Part shown: piece after piece, positions 26,007-34,461 of the stretch | Layout: every line of letters starts with the position of its first letter | How positions within the stretch are numbered: position 1 is the stretch's first letter | Assembly (NCBI RefSeq): GCF_001550155.1 | Contig: NZ_LRUF01000024.1 | Coordinates: forward strand, 516,016-580,015 | Reading direction: 5' to 3' | Source of the DNA: Pseudoalteromonas arabiensis | Lineage (GTDB): Bacteria > Pseudomonadota > Gammaproteobacteria > Enterobacterales > Alteromonadaceae | DNA length: 64,000 nucleotides | The notes under the pieces: model-generated | The model's input: only the letters and a program-made list of their open reading frames with translations | What the model was told of the DNA's origin: nothing | Databases searched by the model: none | Made by a program: the position numbers and the translations under genes

Positions 26007-28274
26007 ATGGTGCGTTTAATGGCTAACTTTTTTTTCTCCGATGATATAAATCAGCAAATCTATTTAGATGCAAATGCAACGACACCTGTACTTCCTGAAA
26101 TTGCTGATGTTGTCTCTCATACAATGCAAGTTTGCTTTGGAAATCCGTCAAGTTCTCACATTACTGGTATTCAAGCTAAGCATTTGCTGGAACAGACTCG
26201 CCGTAAAGCCCGTGATGTAATTGGGGCGACCGATGGCGACATTTTGTTTACTTCAGGTGCAACAGAAGGTATTCAGACGGCTGTCGTATCGACTTTAATT
26301 GCCGCAAAACATCATAAAATAGATAACCCTGTATTGCTCTATGGTGCAACAGAGCATAAAGCAGTTCCTAATACGCTTAAGCACTGGAATACAGTGCTAG
26401 ATATCAATGCTGAAGTTCTTGCTATCCCCGTTGATAAAAATGGCATTTTAGATCATGAGTTTATTGCTAGTCATGCCTCGCGAGCGTTAATGATTTGCAC
26501 TATGGCAGTGAATAATGAAACCGGTGTGTTCCAAGACCTAACAGCAATTGAAAAAGTGATCCGCAGTAAAAATACGGATGTTGCTTGGATGGTAGATTGT
26601 GTACAAGCACTAGGAAAAACGGACTTATCACTCAGTAAAACGACAATTGATTACGCACCATTCTCAGGTCACAAGCTATATGCACCAAAAGGGATAGGTG
26701 TTTTGTATATTCGCAAGGGCAGTGCATATACGCCATTTATTGCTGGAGGTGGCCAAGAAAGTGGCATGCGCTCAGGCACAGAAAACTTACCAGGTATTGC
26801 AGGATTAAATAAACTTTTTTCATTGTTGTTAGATAAAGAAGACGATGTTTTTAAACCTATTGAGCTGCTAGATGCTTATCGTAAGCAGTTACATGCAGCA
26901 TTAGTGGATACTTTTGGTGACATTACATTTAACCATCGCTTTTCATGCTCAGTACCCACAACACTAAACTTTGCAGTTAATGAGTTAACAAGCAAAGAGG
27001 TGATGGATTTATTTGATGCCGCGGGTATTCGTGTCAGTGGTGGGTCTGCATGTAGCTCGGGAGCGAATCGTAGTTTTGTTCTTGATTCTATGGGTGCATC
27101 TGATTGGCAAAGTGAGAATGCCATTCGTATGTCGTTTGGTCCAGCAGCAAGCCAGCAAGAAATTGATTATGCATGCGAGAAAATTCGTTCATTAAAACCG
27201 ATTCTTGAAGCAAACTGTTTAGTTGTTTCAGACAGTACAACACCCCAACATGAGGTGTGTGCGATTGGTCTAACTCAATTAAGACATCAAGCTGCGTGCT
27301 GCTGGTTATATGTTGATAGTAACAAGCATGCGGTGATTATCGATCCTATTATTGAACTTATTCCGCGTTTAGCAAAAATGGTTGCGACACAAGGATTAAC
27401 AGTTCTCGCTATTTTAGACACCCATCAACATCAAGAACGACTTTCTGCACGATGTTTATTAAGTAAAGAATTGGCTGAACACTGTATTGCTGGTGAAGTC
27501 GATGAACTAGGCTGGCCGATTAAGGCGGAACAGATTGAACTAACCGATATGTGTTTGAGCAAAGTTGCAACACCAGGGCACAGCCAAGACAGTGTTAGTT
27601 ATTTGCTCAAAGATAACAAAACTAAGGCCATTAGTTATTGTTTTTGTGGAGACTTAATTTTACCCGGTGGGTTAGGTAATACTTCACTTGAAGGTGGTGA
27701 TGCCGCTCAGATGGCTCAGTCATTAAAGTATATTGCAAATACCATAGATGATAAAACAGTGATTTGCTCTGGCCATGATTATCAGCAGTGCTTTGCAATG
27801 GATTGGCATGCACAGCAGGCGACAAATCCGCTATTAAGCCGGTTGCTCAATGAGCAGATTTCTGACGCCGAGTTTATTGAACTAAAGCAACAAAACGATC
27901 AGCAAAAACAAGCTGTAAATCATAGCTTGTGCGGCTATGTAGATACATTAGAAAGCCCGCCCACGAAGCAGTTAACATCAACAGAAGCAAAAGCAATGCT
28001 TTGCCAAAAGGACACCTATCTAATCGATACGCGCGAGCCTTATGAGCATAGTGTGGTTGATATCGCAGAGCAGTTTAAGATTGATGATTCTCACGTTATT
28101 AATATTCCACTTAGCCGCATGGCTAATGAGATTATGCAGGGGCATCTAAATAAATGTAATTGTTATATCTTAATATGTCGTAGTGGGAATCGCTCAAAAC
28201 AAGCTGCTAAGAACCTATCTCAGTTAGGTTTTGAGAATGTCTATAACCTTGATGGTGGGTTAGCTTTATTGTAG
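26007..28274 (+). CDS. Cysteine desulfurase / persulfide-dioxygenase-like MBL / rhodanese fusion
   Basis: A 755-residue three-domain protein. Residues 18-400: IscS/NifS-type desulfurase with DANATTP, His117, PLP lysine K223 (SGHKLYAPKG) and active-site Cys349 (GGSACSSG). Residues 425-615: metallo-beta-lactamase fold; the THxHxDH motif reads THQHQER, so the Asp and last His are lost, but H473, H525 and D549, matching the ETHE1 iron ligands, remain. Residues 655-755: rhodanese with Cys724 in CRSGNRS. A desulfurase makes persulfide from cysteine, ETHE1 enzymes oxidise persulfide to sulfite, and rhodanese transfers sulfane sulfur, so the chain could oxidise cysteine sulfur in one polypeptide. The combined role is inference. 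Confidence 0.85.
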   Translation: MVRLMANFFFSDDINQQIYLDANATTPVLPEIADVVSHTMQVCFGNPSSSHITGIQAKHLLEQTRRKARDVIGATDGDILFTSGATEGIQTAVVSTLIAAKHHKIDNPVLLYGATEHKAVPNTLKHWNTVLDINAEVLAIPVDKNGILDHEFIASHASRALMICTMAVNNETGVFQDLTAIEKVIRSKNTDVAWMVDCVQALGKTDLSLSKTTIDYAPFSGHKLYAPKGIGVLYIRKGSAYTPFIAGGGQESGMRSGTENLPGIAGLNKLFSLLLDKEDDVFKPIELLDAYRKQLHAALVDTFGDITFNHRFSCSVPTTLNFAVNELTSKEVMDLFDAAGIRVSGGSACSSGANRSFVLDSMGASDWQSENAIRMSFGPAASQQEIDYACEKIRSLKPILEANCLVVSDSTTPQHEVCAIGLTQLRHQAACCWLYVDSNKHAVIIDPIIELIPRLAKMVATQGLTVLAILDTHQHQERLSARCLLSKELAEHCIAGEVDELGWPIKAEQIELTDMCLSKVATPGHSQDSVSYLLKDNKTKAISYCFCGDLILPGGLGNTSLEGGDAAQMAQSLKYIANTIDDKTVICSGHDYQQCFAMDWHAQQATNPLLSRLLNEQISDAEFIELKQQNDQQKQAVNHSLCGYVDTLESPPTKQLTSTEAKAMLCQKDTYLIDTREPYEHSVVDIAEQFKIDDSHVINIPLSRMANEIMQGHLNKCNCYILICRSGNRSKQAAKNLSQLGFENVYNLDGGLALL

Positions 28275-28280
28275 CGAACA

Positions 28281-28328
28281 ATACCAACTTCCAATAATAC
28301 TTAATCATTTAATTAAGCAAGTTGGTAT
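28281..28328. repeat. Long inverted repeat with ATACCAACTT arms
   Basis: Perfect 10-bp arms (28281-28290 and 28319-28328) around an AT-rich core with its own TTAAT/ATTAA symmetry, directly after the fusion gene stop. Related TATACCAA-type half elements occur at 14790 and 24570. It looks like a dispersed intergenic palindrome, but copy number cannot be judged from this window. Confidence 0.5.
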
Positions 28329-28331
28329 AAG

Positions 28332-28358
28332 AAAGCCGCATGTTAATGCGGCTTTTTC
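28332..28358 (+). terminator. Terminator after the sulfur fusion gene
   Basis: A 9-bp stem (28332-28340 with 28347-28355), 6-nt loop and T run. It lies between convergent genes, so it may act both ways. Confidence 0.8.
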
Positions 28359-28375
28359 GTAACAGTATTGAATCG

Positions 28376-29404
28376 TTAGGTTTTTGGCCCTGAACTTTCA
28401 CGAACAACTAATGACGGGGTAAATGTCGTGATGATCTCTTTGTCTTGGTTCCGTGCTCCTCGTGTCTTTCTAAATAATAGGCGAGCAGCGTGCTGAGATA
28501 TAACATCATTGGCTTGATGAGCTGTTGTCAGCTTTGGCCATGTTTGACGCGAGAAAGGCGAGTCTTCGAATCCTGTAATAGACAATTGCTCAGGGATTTC
28601 AATTCCCATTAAACGTGAAGCAAATAAAGCACCAGCTGCCATTTCATCGTTTCCGCCTAAAAGAGCCGTTATTTGTAGCGGGTTATCGGTTCCCAAGAGT
28701 GCTTTCGCACCTTCAACACCTGACTCGAACGAATATTGGCCTTCGTAGATTAACTCATCATTTAGGGCAATATTGTGATCTTTTAATGCTGCTTGATACC
28801 CTTCTAAACGTTCAGTTGTTGATTTATGCTCTTTGTCACCACATAAAAAGCCAATATGAGTATGGCCTAGTGATAATAGGTGAGAGGTAATTTCGTAAGC
28901 GGCCTCGTAGTCATTAACAAAGATGCAGGTATCTTGCTCTTCATCAGTAGGACGGCCAGATAACACACGAACATAATGAATCCCCATTTCATCGAGCATA
29001 TCAATAATACTACTTTGTTCAGATAAAGGAGGGGTCAAGACTAAACCAGCCAAGCGAGAACGCTTAATCATGGTTTTAAAATCATCTTCCATGTTGCTGT
29101 CTAGGTAATTACATGGATGGATAACCAGCTCATAGCCTTCTTCCTTGCAGCGTGATAAAACACCATTTTGCATATCGATAACATAATATGCATTAGGGTT
29201 GTCATAGACTAAGCCTACAGTGAAAGAAGATGTTCCGGCAAGGTTACGAGCTGCTAAGTTCGGTTGGTAGTTAAGCGTATTAACAGCGTCCATGACGATA
29301 TCGTAGGTTTTTTTTCTAACCGATGGCTCTTTATTTATGACTCGCGACACGGTTTTCATGGAAACCCCCGCAAGCTTAGCTACATCATTTATTGTTACTT
29401 TCAT
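28376..29404 (-). CDS. LacI-family transcriptional regulator
   Basis: A 342-residue repressor: helix-turn-helix with TINDVAKLAGVSMKTVSRVINK (residues 3-24), then a periplasmic-binding-protein fold that binds a sugar effector (SFTVGLVYDNPNAYYVIDMQNG, TALLGGNDEMAAGALFASR). It diverges from pgi. The pgi promoter region and the receptor promoter region share 14-bp sites with central CG, the form LacI-family operators take, so it most likely controls pgi-zwf-pgl and the TonB receptor cluster. The effector is unknown; a glucose-related compound is a reasonable guess. Confidence 0.9.
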   Translation of the reverse strand: MKVTINDVAKLAGVSMKTVSRVINKEPSVRKKTYDIVMDAVNTLNYQPNLAARNLAGTSSFTVGLVYDNPNAYYVIDMQNGVLSRCKEEGYELVIHPCNYLDSNMEDDFKTMIKRSRLAGLVLTPPLSEQSSIIDMLDEMGIHYVRVLSGRPTDEEQDTCIFVNDYEAAYEITSHLLSLGHTHIGFLCGDKEHKSTTERLEGYQAALKDHNIALNDELIYEGQYSFESGVEGAKALLGTDNPLQITALLGGNDEMAAGALFASRLMGIEIPEQLSITGFEDSPFSRQTWPKLTTAHQANDVISQHAARLLFRKTRGARNQDKEIITTFTPSLVVRESSGPKT

Positions 29405-29565
29405 ACTGTTACTTTATAGTTAGTTTAAATTGTATTATAATAATACTGAAAGATGGTTAGCCCATGCACTTTAATTCTTAATAAATACATTAATATTTAA
29501 TATAAGTTGTTTAGTGTATCGAATGTTCAAACAAATTAGCAGTAAAATAATTGAGATAATTTTTA

Positions 29566-29579
29566 TGATACCGGTGTCA
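29566..29579. promoter_or_regulatory. Possible second LacI-family operator (variant)
   Basis: TGATACCGGTGTCA: one base from a perfect palindrome, with the same TGA...TGTCA frame and central CG as the three identical sites, 66 bp upstream of the nearest one. Confidence 0.4.
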
Positions 29580-29631
29580 AAAGAGAAAAATTGCGCTATT
29601 ATCTCGACTATAAAATGTAAAAGTAGGACAT

Positions 29632-29645
29632 TGACAGCGTTGTCA
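29632..29645. promoter_or_regulatory. LacI-family operator in front of pgi
   Basis: TGACAGCGTTGTCA, 113 bp upstream of the pgi start. The same 14-mer occurs at 34394 and, as its complement, at 33967. Five-base arms are symmetrical around a central CG. Confidence 0.75.
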
Positions 29646-29757
29646 TTTTAACTTAGTGTTAACCAACTTCGTGTTTTTAATTGCTGTCTTTATTCATTTT
29701 TAATTAAAAAGATAGTTACATATCAAATTGTTGCAAGTTTTTTAGGGGATTTCATTT

Positions 29758-31404
29758 ATGAGCAACCGTTCGCAGTTAGCTAGTTGGCAAGCATTGAGTG
29801 ACAGTGCAAAAAAGATGAAACAAATTCATCTTAAAGATTTATTCGCCAATGACAGCTCGCGCTTCGAGCAGTTTTCCGCTCAAATCCCAGGTGTTTTATT
29901 TGATTATTCAAAGCAACATATAGATAAAACAGTATTCGAGCAGCTGATTGCACTAGCGAATGAATGTGATATCAGCTCATGGCGTGAAAAAATGTTCACC
30001 GGTGAAAAAATTAATATCACCGAAGATCGCGCCGTACTTCATACTGCATTGCGTAACCGCGCTAATACACCTGTTATGGTTGATGGCGATAATGTAACGA
30101 ATGACGTTAACAACGAACTCGCAAAAATGAAGCAGTTCGTTAATAAGGTTCGCAGTGGTGAGTGGTTAGGTTACACAGGTAAGGCCGTAAAAGATGTTGT
30201 GGCCATTGGTGTTGGCGGCTCAAACTTAGGCCCACAAATGGCCACTGAGGCACTTGCAGCCTATGCCGATGACACATTGAAAGTTCATTATGTTTCAAAT
30301 GTTGATGGCGTACAGATTGCCTCTGTATTAAAAGAGTTAAGTGCTGAAACAACGCTTTTTGTTATTTCATCAAAAACATTTACAACATCTGAAACCATGA
30401 CCAATGCAAAGTCAGCGGTTGAATGGTTTTTACAATCGGCGCAAGCACAAGAGTACATTGCCAAACACTTTGTAGCTGTGAGCACTAATTTAGAAAAGAC
30501 AGCCGCGTTTGGAATTGCAGATGAAAACGTATTCACAATGTGGGATTGGGTCGGTGGTCGCTTTTCGCTGTGGAGTGCGATAGGATTACCAATCGCATTG
30601 TATTTAGGCTTCGAAGCGTTTGAAGAGATCCTTGAAGGTGCGTTTGAAGTTGATGAACATTTCAAGTCGGCTAAATTTGAACAAAACGTACCGCTATTAA
30701 TGGCGCTATTAAGTGTTTGGAATACCAGCTTTTTAGGTCATACATCGCAAGCAATCTTACCGTACGACCAAGCATTGCATATGTTACCTGCTTATTTACA
30801 GCAAGGTGAAATGGAAAGTAACGGTAAACATGTAAACTTTGCTGGCGAAACAGTACCTTATACGACAGTGCCTATTATTTGGGGTATGACTGGTATAAAT
30901 GGTCAGCACGCATTTTATCAATGTTTGCACCAAGGTAATGTAATTGTGCCTGCTGATTTTATTGCGTCTATTGAGCCGCAAGTGAATGTTGGCAAGCATC
31001 ATGATATTTTATTATCAAACTTTTTTGCTCAAACAGAAGCCATGATGGCAGGCGTTGATGCAGAGCAAGTAACGGCTGATTTAACCGCGAAAGGTAAATC
31101 GGAAGCCGAAATTGCAGAATTACTGAATCATAAGATTCACCAAGGCAACCGCCCAACCACGTCAATGCTACTGGACAAAGTGGATGCAAAAACAGTGGGT
31201 CGTTTAATTGCACTTTATGAGCACAAGATCTTCTGCCAAGGGATTATCTTAGAGATTTGCTCATTCGACCAATGGGGTGTTGAACTAGGTAAAGGACTTG
31301 CCTCTAAAATTGAAGCTGAACTATTTGATGACGCAGTGAGTCACCCACACGATAGCTCAACCAATGGACTGATCGCTTACTATAAAGCACATCGTAAGCA
31401 GTAA
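29758..31404 (+). CDS. pgi: Glucose-6-phosphate isomerase
   Basis: A 548-residue enzyme with the full family pattern: VVAIGVGGSNLGPQMATEAL, VISSKTFTTSETMTNA, and GRFSLWSAIGLPIAL near the middle. The C-terminal signature QWGVELGKGLA is present. It interconverts glucose-6-phosphate and fructose-6-phosphate. It is first in the pgi-zwf-pgl series but separated from zwf by 262 bp, so zwf may also have its own promoter. An operator shared with the TonB receptor lies upstream. Confidence 0.97.
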   Translation: MSNRSQLASWQALSDSAKKMKQIHLKDLFANDSSRFEQFSAQIPGVLFDYSKQHIDKTVFEQLIALANECDISSWREKMFTGEKINITEDRAVLHTALRNRANTPVMVDGDNVTNDVNNELAKMKQFVNKVRSGEWLGYTGKAVKDVVAIGVGGSNLGPQMATEALAAYADDTLKVHYVSNVDGVQIASVLKELSAETTLFVISSKTFTTSETMTNAKSAVEWFLQSAQAQEYIAKHFVAVSTNLEKTAAFGIADENVFTMWDWVGGRFSLWSAIGLPIALYLGFEAFEEILEGAFEVDEHFKSAKFEQNVPLLMALLSVWNTSFLGHTSQAILPYDQALHMLPAYLQQGEMESNGKHVNFAGETVPYTTVPIIWGMTGINGQHAFYQCLHQGNVIVPADFIASIEPQVNVGKHHDILLSNFFAQTEAMMAGVDAEQVTADLTAKGKSEAEIAELLNHKIHQGNRPTTSMLLDKVDAKTVGRLIALYEHKIFCQGIILEICSFDQWGVELGKGLASKIEAELFDDAVSHPHDSSTNGLIAYYKAHRKQ

Positions 31405-31460
31405 AAGATTCGCAGCATTAGCTGTAAACCAAATACCTTTGAACGGGTAGCGCTGGAGTT

Positions 31461-31504
31461 CTTAGGGCCTGTATTTTTGTGAGAGGATTTACAGAGCCCC
31501 TAAG
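31461..31504 (+). other. Imperfect hairpin in the pgi-zwf gap
   Basis: CTTAGGGCCTGTA and TACAGAGCCCCTAAG pair with a small bulge across a loop of about 16 nt. No T run follows, so it is not a standard terminator. It could be an RNA processing or attenuation structure between pgi and zwf. Confidence 0.4.
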
Positions 31505-31666
31505 ACTCATTTACTTCAGCCAAAATAAGAACAATGAGTAAGCTACTTACATAAATTCAATAGGCTTTGTTAAATGTTTTAAACATCGCCAATCATCCAA
31601 ACAACAATTCGCATTGCCACACTGCATGAAGTGAAGACATGGCATTGCCAATGTAGAGAGTGATAT

Positions 31667-33139
31667 ATGCTAAATCCATTTGATATCGTAATTTTTGGGG
31701 GCGGTGGCGATCTTGCGTTACGCAAATTACTACCTGCAATGTATCGCGCTTATCAAGAAGGCAACCTGCCTCAAGGTTCTCGCATTCTCCCTACGGTACG
31801 TGACCAAAGTAAGCGAGAAGAGTACATCGAAACAGCAGATAAAGCGTTACAAGAGTTTCTTGGCAAGGGTGAATATAACGCCAAAGACTGGAAAGCGTTT
31901 TCTGCTTACTTAGTGCCTGTTGTGACTAATGTTACAGAAGCGGATGCTGATTGGGATAAGTTAAAAGACATTTTAGATGAGCATGAAGCGGACAAGTCTC
32001 GTGTATTTTACCTGTCATTACCGCCAGCAGTGTACGGTAGTTGTTGTGAGATTTTATCATCGAAAGGCCTGATCACAGACACATCGCGTGTGGTTGTTGA
32101 AAAGCCGATTGGTTACTGTGGAAAATCCGCAGAAGAAATTAATGCAAAAATTGCCGAGTATTTTACTGAGGAACAGATTTTCCGAATCGACCATTACCTT
32201 GGTAAAGAGACGGTACAAAACTTAATGGCACTGCGTTTTTCAAACTCATTGTTTGAAAATCTTTGGGATGCTAAGTCGATTGATAATATCCAAATCAGTC
32301 TATCAGAGACAGTGGGCCTTGAAAGCCGTGCTGGCTTCTACGATAAAGCGGGTGCACTTCGTGATATGGTGCAAAACCACTTATTACAGCTGCTTTGTCT
32401 TGTTGCAATGGAGTCGCCAAACAAATTAACAGCCAATAGTATTCGCACAGAAAAACTAAAAGTGCTTGAATCACTGCGTCCGCTTGTTGCGGAAGACGTT
32501 GATGCAAATATTGTTCGAGGCCAATATGTACCTGGTAATTTAGATGGCAAAATCGTGCCAGGCTACTTAGAAGAATTAAACGAGGGCGCAAGTAAAACAG
32601 AAACATTTGTTGCTATTCGTGCACACATTGATAACTGGCGTTGGGCAGGTGTTCCTTTCTATCTTCGTACTGGTAAACGTATGAAAAAGCGTTGTGCTGA
32701 AATTGTTGTTGAGTATAAAAAAGTTTCTCACAATGTATACAGCGATAACGTTGGCAATATTGAGCCAAACCGCTTAGTGATCCGCCTGCAACCAGAAGAA
32801 ACAATTCAATTAACGCTTATGTCAAAGCGTCTTGATAATTTAGAAATGCAGTTAGAGCCTGTGACAATGAATATTGAGTTGTCTCAAGCATACAGTAATG
32901 GTTTCCATTCTGATGCATACAAACGTTTAATGCTTGATGCGGCTGCTAATAACCCATCACTATTTATCCACCGCGATGAAGTTCGCCAAGCTTGGAAGTG
33001 GATTGATCCAATTATCGAACGTTGGCAAGAAAAAGGCGCTCCCTCGTTATACCGTGCAGGTAGCTGGGGTCCCGAAGATGCTGATGAATTACTAGATGAA
33101 AATAACCATGTATGGTTTAACACTGGCGATAAGGCGTAA
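31667..33139 (+). CDS. zwf: Glucose-6-phosphate 1-dehydrogenase
   Basis: A 490-residue enzyme. The N-terminal coenzyme fingerprint reads IFGGGGDLALRKLLPAMY (a variant of GASGDLA), and the active-site signature RIDHYLGKE covers residues 173-181 with His176 and Lys180 in it. It oxidises glucose-6-phosphate to 6-phosphogluconolactone with NAD(P). It is followed after 5 bp by pgl, the next pathway step. Together they feed the Entner-Doudoroff or pentose phosphate route. Confidence 0.96.
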   Translation: MLNPFDIVIFGGGGDLALRKLLPAMYRAYQEGNLPQGSRILPTVRDQSKREEYIETADKALQEFLGKGEYNAKDWKAFSAYLVPVVTNVTEADADWDKLKDILDEHEADKSRVFYLSLPPAVYGSCCEILSSKGLITDTSRVVVEKPIGYCGKSAEEINAKIAEYFTEEQIFRIDHYLGKETVQNLMALRFSNSLFENLWDAKSIDNIQISLSETVGLESRAGFYDKAGALRDMVQNHLLQLLCLVAMESPNKLTANSIRTEKLKVLESLRPLVAEDVDANIVRGQYVPGNLDGKIVPGYLEELNEGASKTETFVAIRAHIDNWRWAGVPFYLRTGKRMKKRCAEIVVEYKKVSHNVYSDNVGNIEPNRLVIRLQPEETIQLTLMSKRLDNLEMQLEPVTMNIELSQAYSNGFHSDAYKRLMLDAAANNPSLFIHRDEVRQAWKWIDPIIERWQEKGAPSLYRAGSWGPEDADELLDENNHVWFNTGDKA

Positions 33140-33144
33140 ATACG

Positions 33145-33855
33145 ATGGCAACAATTGTTGAAAAATTCTTTGCGACTAAAGATGAGTTAACAGCTGAGCT
33201 TTCTTCAAGTTTAGAGCAAAGTTTAGTATCAGGCATTAAACAAGATGGCCGTGCAGTATTAATGGTATCTGGTGGTTCGTCACCGGCACCTGCGTATGAA
33301 CACTTATCTAACCTTGAGCTTGATTGGGCAAATATTGATGTTGCTATGGTTGATGAGCGTTGGGTTGATGCATCACATGAAAAAAGTAATGAAGCATTTA
33401 TCAAAAGTACGTTATTACAAAACCAAGGCGCGGCAGCTAACTTCATTACGATGAAAAATAGCGCAGCGACTGCAAAAAAGGGCGTTGCTGAATGTGAAGC
33501 AGCATACCAATCTTTAAAGCGTCCTTTTGATGTAACAATTTTAGGTATGGGGCCAGATGGCCATACTGCTTCTCTTTTTCCACATGCTGAAGGTTTAGAG
33601 CATGGTTTAGCTACAAATGATTTAGTTTGCGCTATTAATGCTATTGAAAGTGATGTTACAGGTAAGATAACTGAGCGTATGACATTAACACTTGCTGCAA
33701 TTGCTGATTCTAAAGTGGTCAAGTTATTAATCAGTGGCGAAGAAAAGCTTGAAGTGTATAAACAAGCAAAGCAGGGCGGGGCTGTTGCAGACATGCCTTT
33801 ACGCGCTGTTTTGAATCACCCAACAATTAATATTGAAGTTTATTGGGCTCCATAA
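33145..33855 (+). CDS. pgl: 6-phosphogluconolactonase
   Basis: A 236-residue member of the NagB-like Pgl family: LMVSGGSSPAPAYEHL, VDERWVDASHEKSNEAF and LGMGPDGHTASLFPH are the substrate-binding motifs. It hydrolyses 6-phosphogluconolactone, the zwf product. The ATG follows the zwf stop by 5 bp, and a strong terminator closes the unit. The long opposite-strand frame over it is a shadow. Confidence 0.95.
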   Translation: MATIVEKFFATKDELTAELSSSLEQSLVSGIKQDGRAVLMVSGGSSPAPAYEHLSNLELDWANIDVAMVDERWVDASHEKSNEAFIKSTLLQNQGAAANFITMKNSAATAKKGVAECEAAYQSLKRPFDVTILGMGPDGHTASLFPHAEGLEHGLATNDLVCAINAIESDVTGKITERMTLTLAAIADSKVVKLLISGEEKLEVYKQAKQGGAVADMPLRAVLNHPTINIEVYWAP

Positions 33856-33880
33856 TTACTTGTTTTAAAAACATTAAACG

Positions 33881-33907
33881 AAAGCGAGCTTGAGGCTCGC
33901 TTTTTTA
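33881..33907 (+). terminator. Rho-independent terminator after pgl
   Basis: A 9-bp stem (33881-33889 with 33895-33903), 5-nt loop, T run. Confidence 0.88.
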
Positions 33908-33966
33908 TTTAAATAAGGAACAAAAAGCATTAGACATTAAATAATATGCTCGTTATAATTTAAAAA

Positions 33967-33980
33967 TGACAACGCTGTCA
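33967..33980. promoter_or_regulatory. LacI-family operator, inverted copy
   Basis: TGACAACGCTGTCA, the exact complement of the sites at 29632 and 34394, located 60 bp after the pgl terminator. Confidence 0.7.
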
Positions 33981-34393
33981 TTGGTATTGATTTTTATTCT
34001 CAACCCCTTGACGCTTTCTGCCCAGAAAAAGTTAAATAAAATTTATCAATGTTGGCGTGGTTATAAAAATACACCTTAATTCAAAACTAATTGATTGTTA
34101 GTTAAGCCTTTTTTTATAACTTTTGGTTATGGCTAATAATTAACCTCTGGAAAGTAAAGCTTACAAAAATTGCTTAAAATAGGTGCTTTGTACCTAAAAA
34201 CTCTCAACTATGCTTTTCATATACTTTAAATCTCATGTTATATTTGCGCCGTTTAAATGTAACAATTCTTAAATGCTCAATATTAAATTTCATTAATTTC
34301 AATATCTTAATTATTTTGTTGTAAATTTTTTGCACAAAACAGCCAAAAAGATGTAGCACAAATGTAATTTAGAGTGTATGGTTTGTTACTAGA

Positions 34394-34407
34394 TGACAGC
34401 GTTGTCA
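34394..34407. promoter_or_regulatory. LacI-family operator in front of the TonB receptor
   Basis: TGACAGCGTTGTCA, 54 bp upstream of the GTG start, where a repressor would cover the promoter or early transcript. A 13-of-14 match also lies inside the gene at 34644-34657. Confidence 0.75.
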
Positions 34408-34461
34408 TCATCACTGGGCAGAAGTGATATAAAACCAACAAAATGATTCAAGGGGAATCCT

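Larger units (their letters stand above)
29405..29757. other. Divergent control region lacI / pgi (353 bp)
   Basis: AT-rich, no coding signal. It holds the operator at 29632-29645 and a variant at 29566-29579. Promoters for both genes must lie here. AGGGGAT before the pgi ATG is the ribosome site. Confidence 0.7.
33908..34461. other. Control region between pgl and the TonB receptor (554 bp)
   Basis: No coding signal, strongly AT-rich. It holds two copies of the LacI-type operator 427 bp apart, which would allow looping. AAGGGGA precedes the receptor GTG start. Confidence 0.65.

Noticed and set aside
30288..30665. A 125-codon minus-strand frame inside pgi
   Set aside because: Antisense shadow of a conserved enzyme, without ribosome site or recognisable motif.
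33117..33794. A 225-codon minus-strand frame covering pgl
   Set aside because: The plus strand encodes a full, motif-bearing 6-phosphogluconolactonase; the opposite frame is a low-complexity shadow rich in Ser and Ala.
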